Part shown: positions 34,039 to 41,576 of the stretch, in pieces
How positions within the stretch are numbered: the stretch's first letter is position 1
How the letters are laid out: each line of letters starts with the position of its first letter
Assembly (NCBI RefSeq): GCF_034347405.1
Contig: NZ_CP133778.1
Span: forward strand, 310,001 to 374,000
Length of the DNA: 64,000 bases
Direction of reading: 5' to 3'
Source of the DNA: Pseudomonas sp. CCC3.1
Lineage (GTDB): Bacteria > Pseudomonadota > Gammaproteobacteria > Pseudomonadales > Pseudomonadaceae
Notes under the pieces: model-generated
Seen by the model: only the letters and a program-made list of their open reading frames with translations
What the model was told of the DNA's origin: nothing
Databases searched by the model: none
Translations under genes and position numbers: made by a program

Positions 34039-34983
34039 TTAATGCAACAGGCTCAAATTGAGCGTGCGGCTGAGGTGTTCGGCGGCTAATTGGCCACGAA
34101 CACTGTTACCCGCCACATCCAGTGGCGGGGCAAAGGCGGCGATGGCACACACGCCCGGGACTACGGCGAGAATGCCGCCACCGACCCCGCTTTTGCCGGG
34201 TAAGCCGACTTTGTAATACCAGTCGCCAGTGGTGTCATAAAGGCCATTTAAGGTCATTTCAGCCAAAATAGGCGCGACGCTTTTGGCCTGTATCACGCGT
34301 GCTCCCGTGACCGGGTTTACGCCGCCGTTGGCCAGCGTCACCCCCATGGTGACTAAGTCTTGGCAGGTAATCGACACAGAGCATTGGCGCGTGTAAACGG
34401 CGCACACCTCCATGGGATCGGCGTACAGGTAGCCATAGCTTTGCAACAACCAGGCAATGCCCCGGTTGTGTTGATTGCTGGACGCTTCGGATTTGTACAC
34501 CTCTTCGTTAACGCTCAATTCGCGCCCGGCAAAAGCGTTGTAAGTCGACTGGATTTGCTCCCAGCGCGTTTGTGCGTTCTCGGCCGCCAGCAGGCTCACG
34601 GTGGCCATTGCGCCAGCGTTTACAAACGGGTTGAGCGGTCGACCCTTATGCAACTCCAAGGCAACCACCGAGTTGAAAGGCTCGCCCGTCGGATCGCAGC
34701 CGATCTTGCTGCGCAGCACCTGCGGGCCGATTTCATCGAGCACGTGGGCCAGGGTAAACACCTTGGAAATCGACTCGATGGCAAAGGCGTAATCGGTGTC
34801 TCCCACCTCGGCATGGGTGCCATCGCAAAACATGATGCTGATGCCGAATAAATGGGAAGGCACGGAGGCCAAATAGGGGATGTAGCTGGCGTTTTTACCG
34901 TGCTGATTGTTGGCAAAGCGTTGCAGGGCCTCGTCCAGCGCCTGTTTGACACTGTCATCGACAGTTGTGGGTTTTCGCTTCAT
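34039..34983 (-). CDS. glsA: Glutaminase, GlsA family
   Basis: A 314-residue serine-dependent glutaminase converting glutamine to glutamate and ammonia. The catalytic Ser-x-x-Lys is S71-I-S-K74 in AIESISKVFTLAH. Further conserved segments are GCDPTGEPFNS, NPFVNAGAMATVSLL and LPGKSGVGGGILAVVPG, with SEASSNQHNRGIAWLL in the centre. Released ammonia can neutralise protons and the glutamate can feed GadB, as with YbaS in E. coli. It is co-directional with gadC and divergent from gadB across 173 bp. Confidence 0.92.
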   Translation of the reverse strand: MKRKPTTVDDSVKQALDEALQRFANNQHGKNASYIPYLASVPSHLFGISIMFCDGTHAEVGDTDYAFAIESISKVFTLAHVLDEIGPQVLRSKIGCDPTGEPFNSVVALELHKGRPLNPFVNAGAMATVSLLAAENAQTRWEQIQSTYNAFAGRELSVNEEVYKSEASSNQHNRGIAWLLQSYGYLYADPMEVCAVYTRQCSVSITCQDLVTMGVTLANGGVNPVTGARVIQAKSVAPILAEMTLNGLYDTTGDWYYKVGLPGKSGVGGGILAVVPGVCAIAAFAPPLDVAGNSVRGQLAAEHLSRTLNLSLLH

Positions 34984-35156
34984 TACGCTCGCTCCATGAG
35001 TGCTTTGTAGGAACGGAGACTATAGATCGTAAAAAAAACGTTGATCGAAAATCGCACAGCAAACTTCAAAGGGTTGTCTATGCTCGCTGGGTTGAAGCCG
35101 AGCCAGAAGGAGGCGGTCGGTTCGGCTGTGTTGTTCATTACTCAAGGAGAGTTCTC

Positions 35157-36554
35157 ATGGCACTGCATCGCATCAAGCGTCACGGCGCAACCGACCCGGT
35201 CTTTGGTTCATCCGCTCTGGATCACGCCGCTGCGACCCAGTTGTTCCCCCAGGCCGAACAGTCGGCGCATGAGGTTTACCAACTGGTTCACGACGAGCTG
35301 TATCTGGACGGTAACTCCCGCCAGAACCTCGCCACCTTCTGCCAGACCTGGGCGGAGGACGAGGTTCACAAGCTGATGGACCTGTCGATCGACAAGAACA
35401 TGATCGACAAAGATGAGTACCCACAATCAGCAGAGCTGGAAAATCGCTGCGTCCACATGCTGGCTGACTTATGGCACTCCCCGGACGCGGCGAGCACATT
35501 GGGCACGTCCACTGTGGGGTCTAGCGAAGCGTGCATGCTCGGAGGGCTGGCAGCGCTCTGGCGTTGGCGTGCGGTGCGTAAAGCCGCTGGCAAATCGACA
35601 TCAACCCCGAACATGGTGTGTGGCCCGGTGCAGGTGTGCTGGCATAAATTCGCCCGCTATTGGGATGTAGAGATTCGCGAAGTCCCGATGTCTGAAGGGC
35701 ATTGGTTCATGACCCCGGAAGACCTCGACGGCCGGGTCGATGAAAACACCATCGTGGTCGTGCCGACCTTTGGCCAAACCTTTACCGGTTTGTATGAAAC
35801 GGTAAAACCGCTGGCAGACGCACTTGATGAGCTGGAAAAACGCACGGGCCTGAGCGTTGATATGCATGTCGACGGTGCAAGCGGTGCATTTCTGGCACCC
35901 TTTTGCGCGCCCGATGTGCTGTGGGACTTCCGTGTTGATCGGGTTAAATCCATCAGCACGTCAGGTCACAAATTCGGGTTGGCGCCCTTGGGGGCAGGCT
36001 GGGTGATATGGCGTGATGCGAAAGAACTGCCAGAAGGGTTGATCTTCCACGTGAACTACTTGGGCGGCGATATGCCGACTTTCGCCCTGAACTTTTCGCG
36101 TCCGGCGGGGCAGATTATTTCCCAGTACTACAACTTCTTGCGCCTGGGGCGTGAGGGTTACGAGCGTATTCACTCGCAGTGCTACGCAACGGCGCAGTTC
36201 CTGGCGCGTGAGCTGGTCAAGATCGGCCCGTTTGAAATGCTCTTTAATGGTGATCCGCAATTGGGCATCCCGGCACTGACCTGGCGTTTGAAACCGGGCG
36301 CGAAAACCAGTTACTCGCTTTATGACCTGGCTGACCGCCTGCGCATACGCGGCTGGCTGGTACCGGCGTATAGCCTGCCAGCGAACGTTGAAAACGTAGT
36401 GGTTCAGCGGATTCTGGTGAAGCAGGGCATGTCGATCGACATGGCGAAGTTGCTGCTTGAAGACTTTGCGCGGGACATCAAATTCTTCGAAGAACATCAG
36501 CCCCACGGCTTTAAAGGCCGTGAGGCTGAGGCGGGGAATCACGCGGGGCGTTAG
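35157..36554 (+). CDS. gadB: Glutamate decarboxylase
   Basis: A 465-residue PLP-dependent decarboxylase converting glutamate to GABA with consumption of a proton. The PLP lysine is Lys272 in STSGHKFGLAPLG. Family segments include DELYLDGNSRQNLATFCQTW, GSSEACMLGGLAALWRWR and NFSRPAGQIISQYYNFLRLG. The ATG at 35157 follows AAGGAGA; the open frame upstream to 34965 is non-coding. The C-terminus (HGFKGREAEAGNHAGR) differs from the short His-Thr end of E. coli GadB. It is divergent from glsA-gadC, forming one acid-resistance module. Confidence 0.95.
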   Translation: MALHRIKRHGATDPVFGSSALDHAAATQLFPQAEQSAHEVYQLVHDELYLDGNSRQNLATFCQTWAEDEVHKLMDLSIDKNMIDKDEYPQSAELENRCVHMLADLWHSPDAASTLGTSTVGSSEACMLGGLAALWRWRAVRKAAGKSTSTPNMVCGPVQVCWHKFARYWDVEIREVPMSEGHWFMTPEDLDGRVDENTIVVVPTFGQTFTGLYETVKPLADALDELEKRTGLSVDMHVDGASGAFLAPFCAPDVLWDFRVDRVKSISTSGHKFGLAPLGAGWVIWRDAKELPEGLIFHVNYLGGDMPTFALNFSRPAGQIISQYYNFLRLGREGYERIHSQCYATAQFLARELVKIGPFEMLFNGDPQLGIPALTWRLKPGAKTSYSLYDLADRLRIRGWLVPAYSLPANVENVVVQRILVKQGMSIDMAKLLLEDFARDIKFFEEHQPHGFKGREAEAGNHAGR

Positions 36555-36572
36555 CCCTCCTCGGGATTTTTC

Positions 36573-36700
36573 GTAGCAGTTGCCGAGCTTGCGAGGCTAC
36601 GTCCGATTGCGTAGCAATCGTAAATACTGACACTCCGAAGTGCTTGATTTTACGACTGCTACGCAGCCGGACGCAGCCTCGCAGGCTCGGCAGCTGCTAC
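36573..36700. repeat. REP pair, family C, copy 2
   Basis: Arms GTAGCAGTTGCCGAGC and GCTCGGCAGCTGCTAC, inner arms GAGGCTACGTCCGATTGC and GCAGCCGGACGCAGCCTC. Near-identical in layout to the copy at 32329. It lies between gadB and ndh, which converge. Confidence 0.88.
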
Positions 36701-36713
36701 AAGCGCCACGGTG

Positions 36714-38015
36714 TTAATGCAGTTTCAGGCGCGGCTCGGTGCCGCGTCCGATCCTGCTGCCGAGCATCAGCATCAGCGTGCGGAACGTTCCGTATAGCGC
36801 CATCTGGTGCATGCGGTACAGCGAAATGTAGAACATCCGCGCCAACCAGCCTTCCAGCATGACGGTGCCCATCAGGCTGCCCATCAAGTTACCCACAGCC
36901 GAAAAACTCGACAGCGAAATCAGCGAGCCATAATCGCGGTAGTGGTAGTCAGGCAGCTGCGATTGACCTTCAAGCCGCAGTTTTAGCGATTTGGCCAGCA
37001 GCGATGCCTGTTGGTGAGCCGCTTGTGCGCGAGGTGGAACCATTTTGTCGGTGCCCGGTTGCGGGCATGCCGCGCAATCGCCAAAGGCAAAAATGTTCTC
37101 GTCGCGGGTGGTTTGCAGGCTAGGGCGTACCACTAATTGGTTGATGCGGTTGGTTTCCAGCCCCGCCAGGTCCTTCAGGAACCCAGGGGCACGAATCCCG
37201 GCGGCCCACACTTTCAGGCTGGCCGGGATCACTTTGCCATCGGCGGTGTGCAAGCCGTCGGCCGTGACTTCACTGACAGCGGAGTTGGTCAGCACCGTCA
37301 CCCCAAGCTTCTCCAGGGTTTTATGCACAGGCCCGCCAATACGCTCAGGCAAGGCAGGCAGCACCCGCGGACCAGCTTCGATCAGAGTGATGTGCATGTT
37401 TTCGGGCTTGATGCGGTCCAGGCCGTAAGCGGCCAGTTCGTGAGCCGCGTTATGCAGTTCGGCGGCCAGTTCGACCCCGGTCGCCCCAGCGCCAACGATG
37501 GCCACACTAATGGTCTCGACGGCATCGGTTTGCCCGGCATGCGCACGCAGGTAGTGGTTGAGCAATTGCTGATGAAAGCGCTCAGCCTGTTTGCGGGTAT
37601 CCAGAAACAGGCAATGCTCAGCCGCGCCCTTGGTGCCGAAATCATTGGTAGTGCTGCCCACAGCAATCACTAGCGTGTCGTAACTCAATTCGCGCGCAGG
37701 CACCAATTCTTGCCCGTTTTCGTCGAGGGTTGCCGACAATGAGATCTTTTTCAGCTCGCGGTCTAACCCGCTCATGCGCCCCAGCTGGAATTCGAAGTGA
37801 TTCCATTTGGCCTGGGCCACATAGTTGAGTTCGTCTTCGGACGAGTTCAGCGAGCCGGCTGCGACTTCATGCAGCAGCGGTTTCCAGATGTGGGTCAAGT
37901 TGGCATCTACCAGTGTGACGCTGGCTTTGCCGCGCTTGCCCAGGGTTTTGCCCAGGCGGGTCGCCAACTCCAAACCGCCAGCGCCGCCGCCGACGATAAC
38001 AATACGATGGGTCAT
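36714..38015 (-). CDS. ndh: NADH:quinone oxidoreductase type II
   Basis: A 433-residue FAD enzyme that passes electrons from NADH to ubiquinone without pumping protons. The FAD fold is HRIVIVGGGAGGLELATRL at the N-terminus, and a second dinucleotide fold is SVAIVGAGATGVELAAEL near residue 170. IFAFGDCAACP marks the C-terminal FAD motif. The last part (FRTLMLMLGSRIGRGTEP) is an amphipathic membrane anchor. The ATG at 38015 is preferred over a GTG at 38024. It occupies the place of P. aeruginosa PA4538. Confidence 0.95.
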   Translation of the reverse strand: MTHRIVIVGGGAGGLELATRLGKTLGKRGKASVTLVDANLTHIWKPLLHEVAAGSLNSSEDELNYVAQAKWNHFEFQLGRMSGLDRELKKISLSATLDENGQELVPARELSYDTLVIAVGSTTNDFGTKGAAEHCLFLDTRKQAERFHQQLLNHYLRAHAGQTDAVETISVAIVGAGATGVELAAELHNAAHELAAYGLDRIKPENMHITLIEAGPRVLPALPERIGGPVHKTLEKLGVTVLTNSAVSEVTADGLHTADGKVIPASLKVWAAGIRAPGFLKDLAGLETNRINQLVVRPSLQTTRDENIFAFGDCAACPQPGTDKMVPPRAQAAHQQASLLAKSLKLRLEGQSQLPDYHYRDYGSLISLSSFSAVGNLMGSLMGTVMLEGWLARMFYISLYRMHQMALYGTFRTLMLMLGSRIGRGTEPRLKLH

Positions 38016-38159
38016 AGGTATCACTCACAAGGCTTAAAAAAATCAGTGCGCGCGTTACCCGAGCGAGCGCAAGGCAGCTCAAAGCGTCGGATAACTTAGA
38101 AATTGGCATGCTGCTCATCATCTGGATTCAGGTGGCAGGGGCATCGAATTATTGCCTCG

Positions 38160-38306
38160 TCAGATAGACGTTGCAGGATGTGTGAAAGCTACAGCATTAG
38201 ATCCATCGGAATCAAAGCCAGAATAACGTTTGGGACCCAAAGCTTCGACGCGCAGTTTGTCGTGTAGACGAGCGGGGTGGTTTTCAATTAACCGCGTCGG
38301 GTTCAC
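38160..38306 (-). pseudogene. Possible small ORF or gene remnant after the DUF1780 gene
   Basis: A 48-codon frame that starts with GTG inside the TGA stop of the DUF1780 gene (GTGA, 4-base overlap), the usual arrangement for a coupled gene. The product would begin NPTRLIENHPARLHDKLRVE and continue to FTHPATSI. The first half has gene-like composition and codons, the second half much less so. I do not recognise it. It could be a real small protein, a truncated gene, or chance. Confidence 0.3.
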
Positions 38307-38932
38307 AAACTGATGCCTACATCAAAAATAATGCTGCGGCCCAGGTTATTGCGCAGAAAGTCCGGCGCATCTGGCTGTGCAAACAACACGCGAGCAAAGG
38401 TCGGCCCCACCAGTGACAGTGAGCGCCAGCCTTGACGTAAATATTCGGTGGGCGGTGGAAAGTGGCTGTTCAGGTCCAGCACTTCACGTTTGAGGCTGGA
38501 AAAAGCAATGATGTCCAGTTGCCCCAAATCGATGTCGCGCTCTTGGTAGTTCTTGGCCTTCTTGTGCAGCGTGGGGCCCAGTCGTTGCAGCAGTTTGCTG
38601 GCTGGAATCCGCTTGGGCCGTGCTTCGCGACGTACCAGTTGGCTCAGCGAATACGCGCTGCGACGGCGCTGGAGTTCTTCTCGCCACTCATCGTTCAGGC
38701 GTCGGCCTTCATCGAGTACAAAAAAAACTTCAAAGCGCGCGTCGCCAAACAACACATCGGGCGGCTCCTGACTGGCTTGCATGAAGTCTTCGGTGTGATA
38801 CGCAATGTTCAGGCCCTGGAGCAGGCGCTGGCATACCCAACGTTCCCGCTCCCATTTGCGGGCATTGGATAGAAAGGCATTGGCTTGTTCGGCCTGGATC
38901 GTAAGCAGGCGCAGGTAATCAGAATCATCCAT
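38303..38932 (-). CDS. DUF1780 family protein
   Basis: A 209-residue member of DUF1780, a Pseudomonas-centred family described as putative endonuclease-like on structural grounds. It begins MDDSDYLRLLTIQAEQANAF and includes FFVLDEGRRLNDEWREELQR and DLGQLDIIAFSSLKREVLDL. No signal or membrane segment is seen. The acidic/basic motif set (EVFFVLDEG, then KxxK) fits a nuclease-like fold but the active site cannot be confirmed by eye. It is the syntenic equivalent of a gene near PA4535 in P. aeruginosa. Confidence 0.85.
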   Translation of the reverse strand: MDDSDYLRLLTIQAEQANAFLSNARKWERERWVCQRLLQGLNIAYHTEDFMQASQEPPDVLFGDARFEVFFVLDEGRRLNDEWREELQRRRSAYSLSQLVRREARPKRIPASKLLQRLGPTLHKKAKNYQERDIDLGQLDIIAFSSLKREVLDLNSHFPPPTEYLRQGWRSLSLVGPTFARVLFAQPDAPDFLRNNLGRSIIFDVGISL

Positions 38933-38999
38933 GTACGCATCTTAGGCGTGCGTCAGCGCTCGCGCGAATTCAATTCGCTGAATTCAAGGCCGAGGTGGA

Positions 39000-39098
39000 T
39001 CACTTGGCTCGGTTGAGTTCCTTTATCAGCGCTTTGTAATGCGCCACATGTTGCTTCACATACGTGTCCAAAGCTTTGCCAGTCGTGGCTGCCAGCAC
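39000..39098 (-). pseudogene. Possible C-terminal remnant of a transporter substrate-binding protein
   Basis: On the minus strand a short frame reads VLAATTGKALDTYVKQHVAH and continues YKALIKELNRAK before a stop at 39000. The helical, lysine-rich ending resembles C-termini of tripartite tricarboxylate (TctC/Bug) binding proteins. Upstream the frame runs into a 15-bp inverted repeat and no start or earlier domain is found. It lies just downstream of an OprD-family porin, the place of tctC after opdH in P. aeruginosa. The assignment is inference from a very short segment. Confidence 0.3.
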
Positions 39099-39127
39099 GG
39101 GCTCCGCAACGCGCTGGCAGCCACGAC
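39082..39127. repeat. 15-bp perfect inverted repeat
   Basis: GTCGTGGCTGCCAGC (39082-39096) and GCTGGCAGCCACGAC (39113-39127) are exact reverse complements with 16 bases between. No T-run follows on either side, so this is not a standard terminator. It is located between the porin and the remnant. Confidence 0.85.
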
Positions 39128-39199
39128 AGTGTTGTAGGTGACTGCTCCAACTCCGCCGGGCTAAGCCTTATTCTTTTTCAAGCAAACCTCTGATCATCA

Positions 39200-40483
39200 T
39201 CACCAGAGGCGAAGCGTGTAACTCACCAGCAGCCTGACCTCGTCGGCATCACGGGCAAAGTCTGAGCGATACGTCGCATTACGCAGCCGCACCGCAACGT
39301 CTTTCAACGCTCCGCTTTGCACCACGTATTTGATTTCGCTGTTGCGCTCCCACTCTTTACCGGTGCTGCCATTGTTCAGCTTCACATGGTCGCCACTCAC
39401 ATAACGGCTCATGAAGCTCAGGCCAGGAATGCCCAGTGCGGCGAAATCGTAGTCGTAGCGTGCTTGCCACGAACGTTCTTGAGCGCCTGCAAAGTCATTG
39501 ATCTGCACGAAGTTGACCAGATAAGGATCGCTGCCATCGACATAAGGGAATGCCGTGTCACCGGACATGTGCTGGTAGGCCGCGCTGAGCTTATGGCCAT
39601 TGAGGCCGTAACCCAGCATGCCGTTGAGCGAGGTGTTATCGATTTTCCCGCCGCGTGCCTGACCTTGATCATCGCTGAAGGCGGTCCGCAGATCGCTGGT
39701 GAACGTGCCAGGCCCCAGTTTTTGCGCCGAGGTTAGTCCCACAAAATGCTGGCGGTAAACGTCGTCGAGTTGGGCAAAGTAGTAGCTGGCGAGGGTTTTC
39801 TCGCCGAGTTTGTAGCTCAGGCCCGCTGTATCGAAATGCTTGCCAGATGCGCTACCCAGAAAGCGACTGTTCTTGTTGTTCAGGGCGATGTCTTCCCAGT
39901 GGGTAGCATCGCGGTCCTTGGCCTTGTCCAGACGTGCGCCGGTGAACGTCAGGTTCTTGATCTCCTTTGACGTCAGCAGACCCCCCTCAAAGGTTTGCGG
40001 CAGGATACGCCCGTCGTTGGGTTTAAGAGTGGGCAGTTCCGGGATCAATGTGCCGACTTTTAACTCGGTCGCGGAGACCTTCACCTTGGCGGTGACCCCC
40101 AGTTTGGAGTACTCGTTCACTGCGCGACCGTCATGATCGGTCGGTAAAAGGCCGGTGCCCGTGCGGTCCGGGCTGGAGTCAAGCTTGACCCCGAGCATGC
40201 CCAAGGCATCGACGCCGAATCCGATGACACCGTCGGTATAGCCGGACTCAACGTTGAGCATGAAACCTTGCGCCCACTCGTCTCGTCGTGACTGCTGCGC
40301 GCTGGTGCCATCGCGAAAGTCGCGGTTGAAATACATGTTGCGCGTTTCAAAGGTGGCGCTGCTGTCTTCGAAGAAAGCGGCGTAGCCAAAGGGGGTGAAT
40401 CCAACGAGTGCGCTGGCAAGAGCAGTGGATTTCAGGCGCAGGGTACGGGCAGGCGCGATGGCCTGAGGGTGCATGAATGGCAT
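39200..40483 (-). CDS. OprD-family outer-membrane porin
   Basis: A 427-residue OprD/Occ-family porin for uptake of small carboxylates or amino acids. A signal peptide with a polar N-terminus ends near GFTPFGYAA, then FFEDSSATFETRNMYFNRDF, the family N-terminal strand. SKLGVTAKVKVSATELKVGT, LPTLKPNDGRILPQTFEGG and the C-terminal VRLLVSYTLRLW, with a terminal aromatic, are typical. The substrate cannot be read from the sequence; an OpdH-like role is suggested by a possible tctC remnant downstream. The leader contains a hairpin and a possible Crc/Hfq site. Confidence 0.92.
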   Translation of the reverse strand: MPFMHPQAIAPARTLRLKSTALASALVGFTPFGYAAFFEDSSATFETRNMYFNRDFRDGTSAQQSRRDEWAQGFMLNVESGYTDGVIGFGVDALGMLGVKLDSSPDRTGTGLLPTDHDGRAVNEYSKLGVTAKVKVSATELKVGTLIPELPTLKPNDGRILPQTFEGGLLTSKEIKNLTFTGARLDKAKDRDATHWEDIALNNKNSRFLGSASGKHFDTAGLSYKLGEKTLASYYFAQLDDVYRQHFVGLTSAQKLGPGTFTSDLRTAFSDDQGQARGGKIDNTSLNGMLGYGLNGHKLSAAYQHMSGDTAFPYVDGSDPYLVNFVQINDFAGAQERSWQARYDYDFAALGIPGLSFMSRYVSGDHVKLNNGSTGKEWERNSEIKYVVQSGALKDVAVRLRNATYRSDFARDADEVRLLVSYTLRLW

Positions 40484-40498
40484 CTTAGAGGTTCCAAT

Positions 40499-40506
40499 AT
40501 TGTTCT
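40499..40506 (-). promoter_or_regulatory. Candidate Hfq/Crc catabolite-repression site
   Basis: On the minus strand AAGAACAA fits the Crc/Hfq motif AANAANAA and lies about 16 bases before the porin ATG, close to the ribosome site, where translational repression acts. Porins for secondary carbon sources are common Crc targets in Pseudomonas. It is a short motif, so the call is modest. Confidence 0.4.
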
Positions 40507-40514
40507 TATAATTG

Positions 40515-40541
40515 CCGAAAACACGTCGAGGTGTTTTTCGG
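40515..40541 (-). promoter_or_regulatory. Leader hairpin upstream of the OprD-family gene
   Basis: CCGAAAACAC and GTGTTTTTCGG face each other across six bases, about 30 bp upstream of the porin start. It lies in the probable 5' untranslated region and could fold in the mRNA. Confidence 0.5.
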
Positions 40542-40640
40542 TGGCGCTGCAGGGTGTGTGGTTTGCCACCTCACCCTGAGACGATGCTAAGACCCAGAGC
40601 TTTCGATAACCTTTCAATCGTGACAAGAGATGTCACTTCT

Positions 40641-40739
40641 GTAGCCGCTGCCGAAGGCTGCGATAAGGGCCGAAGGGTCTTCGTATTCTTGGGGAACGCG
40701 ACCCCTTCGGGCTCGATCGCAGCCTTCGGCAGCGACTAC
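40641..40739. repeat. REP pair, family B, copy 4
   Basis: Arms GTAGCCGCTGCCGAAGGCTG and CAGCCTTCGGCAGCGACTAC, with an inner palindrome (CCGAAGGGTC and CCCCTTCGGG). It lies between the porin gene and yacG. Confidence 0.9.
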
Positions 40740-40751
40740 GGGGTGTTGTGG

Positions 40752-40955
40752 TTAATGCCGCGTGTCTGGTAACTCGCCTGAAAACAAATCATCTTCAGCG
40801 TCCGGGCTGACCGGGATTTTGTGCTCTTCGCTGGCCCAGGCGCCCAGGTCAATCAACTTGCAACGGTCCGAGCAGAAAGGCCGGAATTCGTTGGCGCTTT
40901 TCCATTCCACTGCACTGCCACAGGTGGGGCAGTCTACGATCATTGGTTTGCTCAT
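40752..40955 (-). CDS. yacG: DNA gyrase inhibitor YacG
   Basis: A 67-residue zinc protein that binds GyrB and inhibits gyrase in E. coli. The four zinc ligands are in VDCPTCGSAVEW (CxxC) and PFCSDRCKLIDLG (CxxxC). The acidic C-terminus (SPDAEDDLFSGELP) is normal. The ATG at 40955 overlaps the end of coaE by four bases (ATGA). Operon: pilC-pilD-coaE-yacG, as in P. aeruginosa. Confidence 0.94.
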   Translation of the reverse strand: MSKPMIVDCPTCGSAVEWKSANEFRPFCSDRCKLIDLGAWASEEHKIPVSPDAEDDLFSGELPDTRH

Positions 40956-41575
40956 GGTTGGCCTCCGCACAACGTTAAATAAAAGTGATGCAGACGCTCA
41001 ACTTCGGTTTTAAGCGTCTTTAAGTCGGTGTCGTTTACCAGTACGTCATCCGCATGGCGCAGACGTTCTTCTCGGCTGGCTTGGGCGTTGAGGATAGCCT
41101 GCACTTGCGCTTCACTGGTGTTGTCACGCCGCAATGTGCGCTGAATTTGCAAGGCTTGCGGCGCATCGATGACCAGCACGCGCTGGGTTGTCGCGTGCTG
41201 GCCGGACTCGATCAGCAGCGGCGATACCAAAATGGCGTAGGGCGATTGAGCTTGAGCCAGGTTGTGAGCAATCTCCTCACGGATCAGCGGGTGCAGCAAC
41301 GCTTCAAGCCAGCGGCGTTGCTGCGGGTCGCTGAAGATCAGACTGCGCAACGCGCCACGATCCAGTTGCTTGTCGGCCTGGAGCACGCCATTGCCAAAGT
41401 GCTGCACGATGCTGTCCAGCGCCGGACGTCCCGGTTCAACCACCCAGCGCGCCGCATCATCAGCGTCCACCACGTGAACACCTAAGGCTGCGAAGTGCTC
41501 GGCAGCGGCGCTTTTGCCACTGCCGATACCGCCGGTCAGGCCGAGAATCCAGGGTTTGGAAGATGAGGTATTCAT
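40952..41575 (-). CDS. coaE: Dephospho-CoA kinase
   Basis: A 207-residue P-loop kinase for the last step of coenzyme A synthesis. Walker A is GLTGGIGSGKSAAAEHF near residues 13-29. DADDAARWVVEPG near 38 and PLLIESGQHATTQRVLVID near 120 are family motifs. The start lies just one base away from the pilD stop, so it is translated with pilD; yacG overlaps its 3' end. Confidence 0.96.
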   Translation of the reverse strand: MNTSSSKPWILGLTGGIGSGKSAAAEHFAALGVHVVDADDAARWVVEPGRPALDSIVQHFGNGVLQADKQLDRGALRSLIFSDPQQRRWLEALLHPLIREEIAHNLAQAQSPYAILVSPLLIESGQHATTQRVLVIDAPQALQIQRTLRRDNTSEAQVQAILNAQASREERLRHADDVLVNDTDLKTLKTEVERLHHFYLTLCGGQP

Positions 41576-41576
41576 T

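Noticed and set aside
38953..39150. 65-codon open frame on the minus strand through the inverted repeat
   Set aside because: Its frame differs from the more gene-like C-terminal fragment and its product has no credible signal; it is probably chance.
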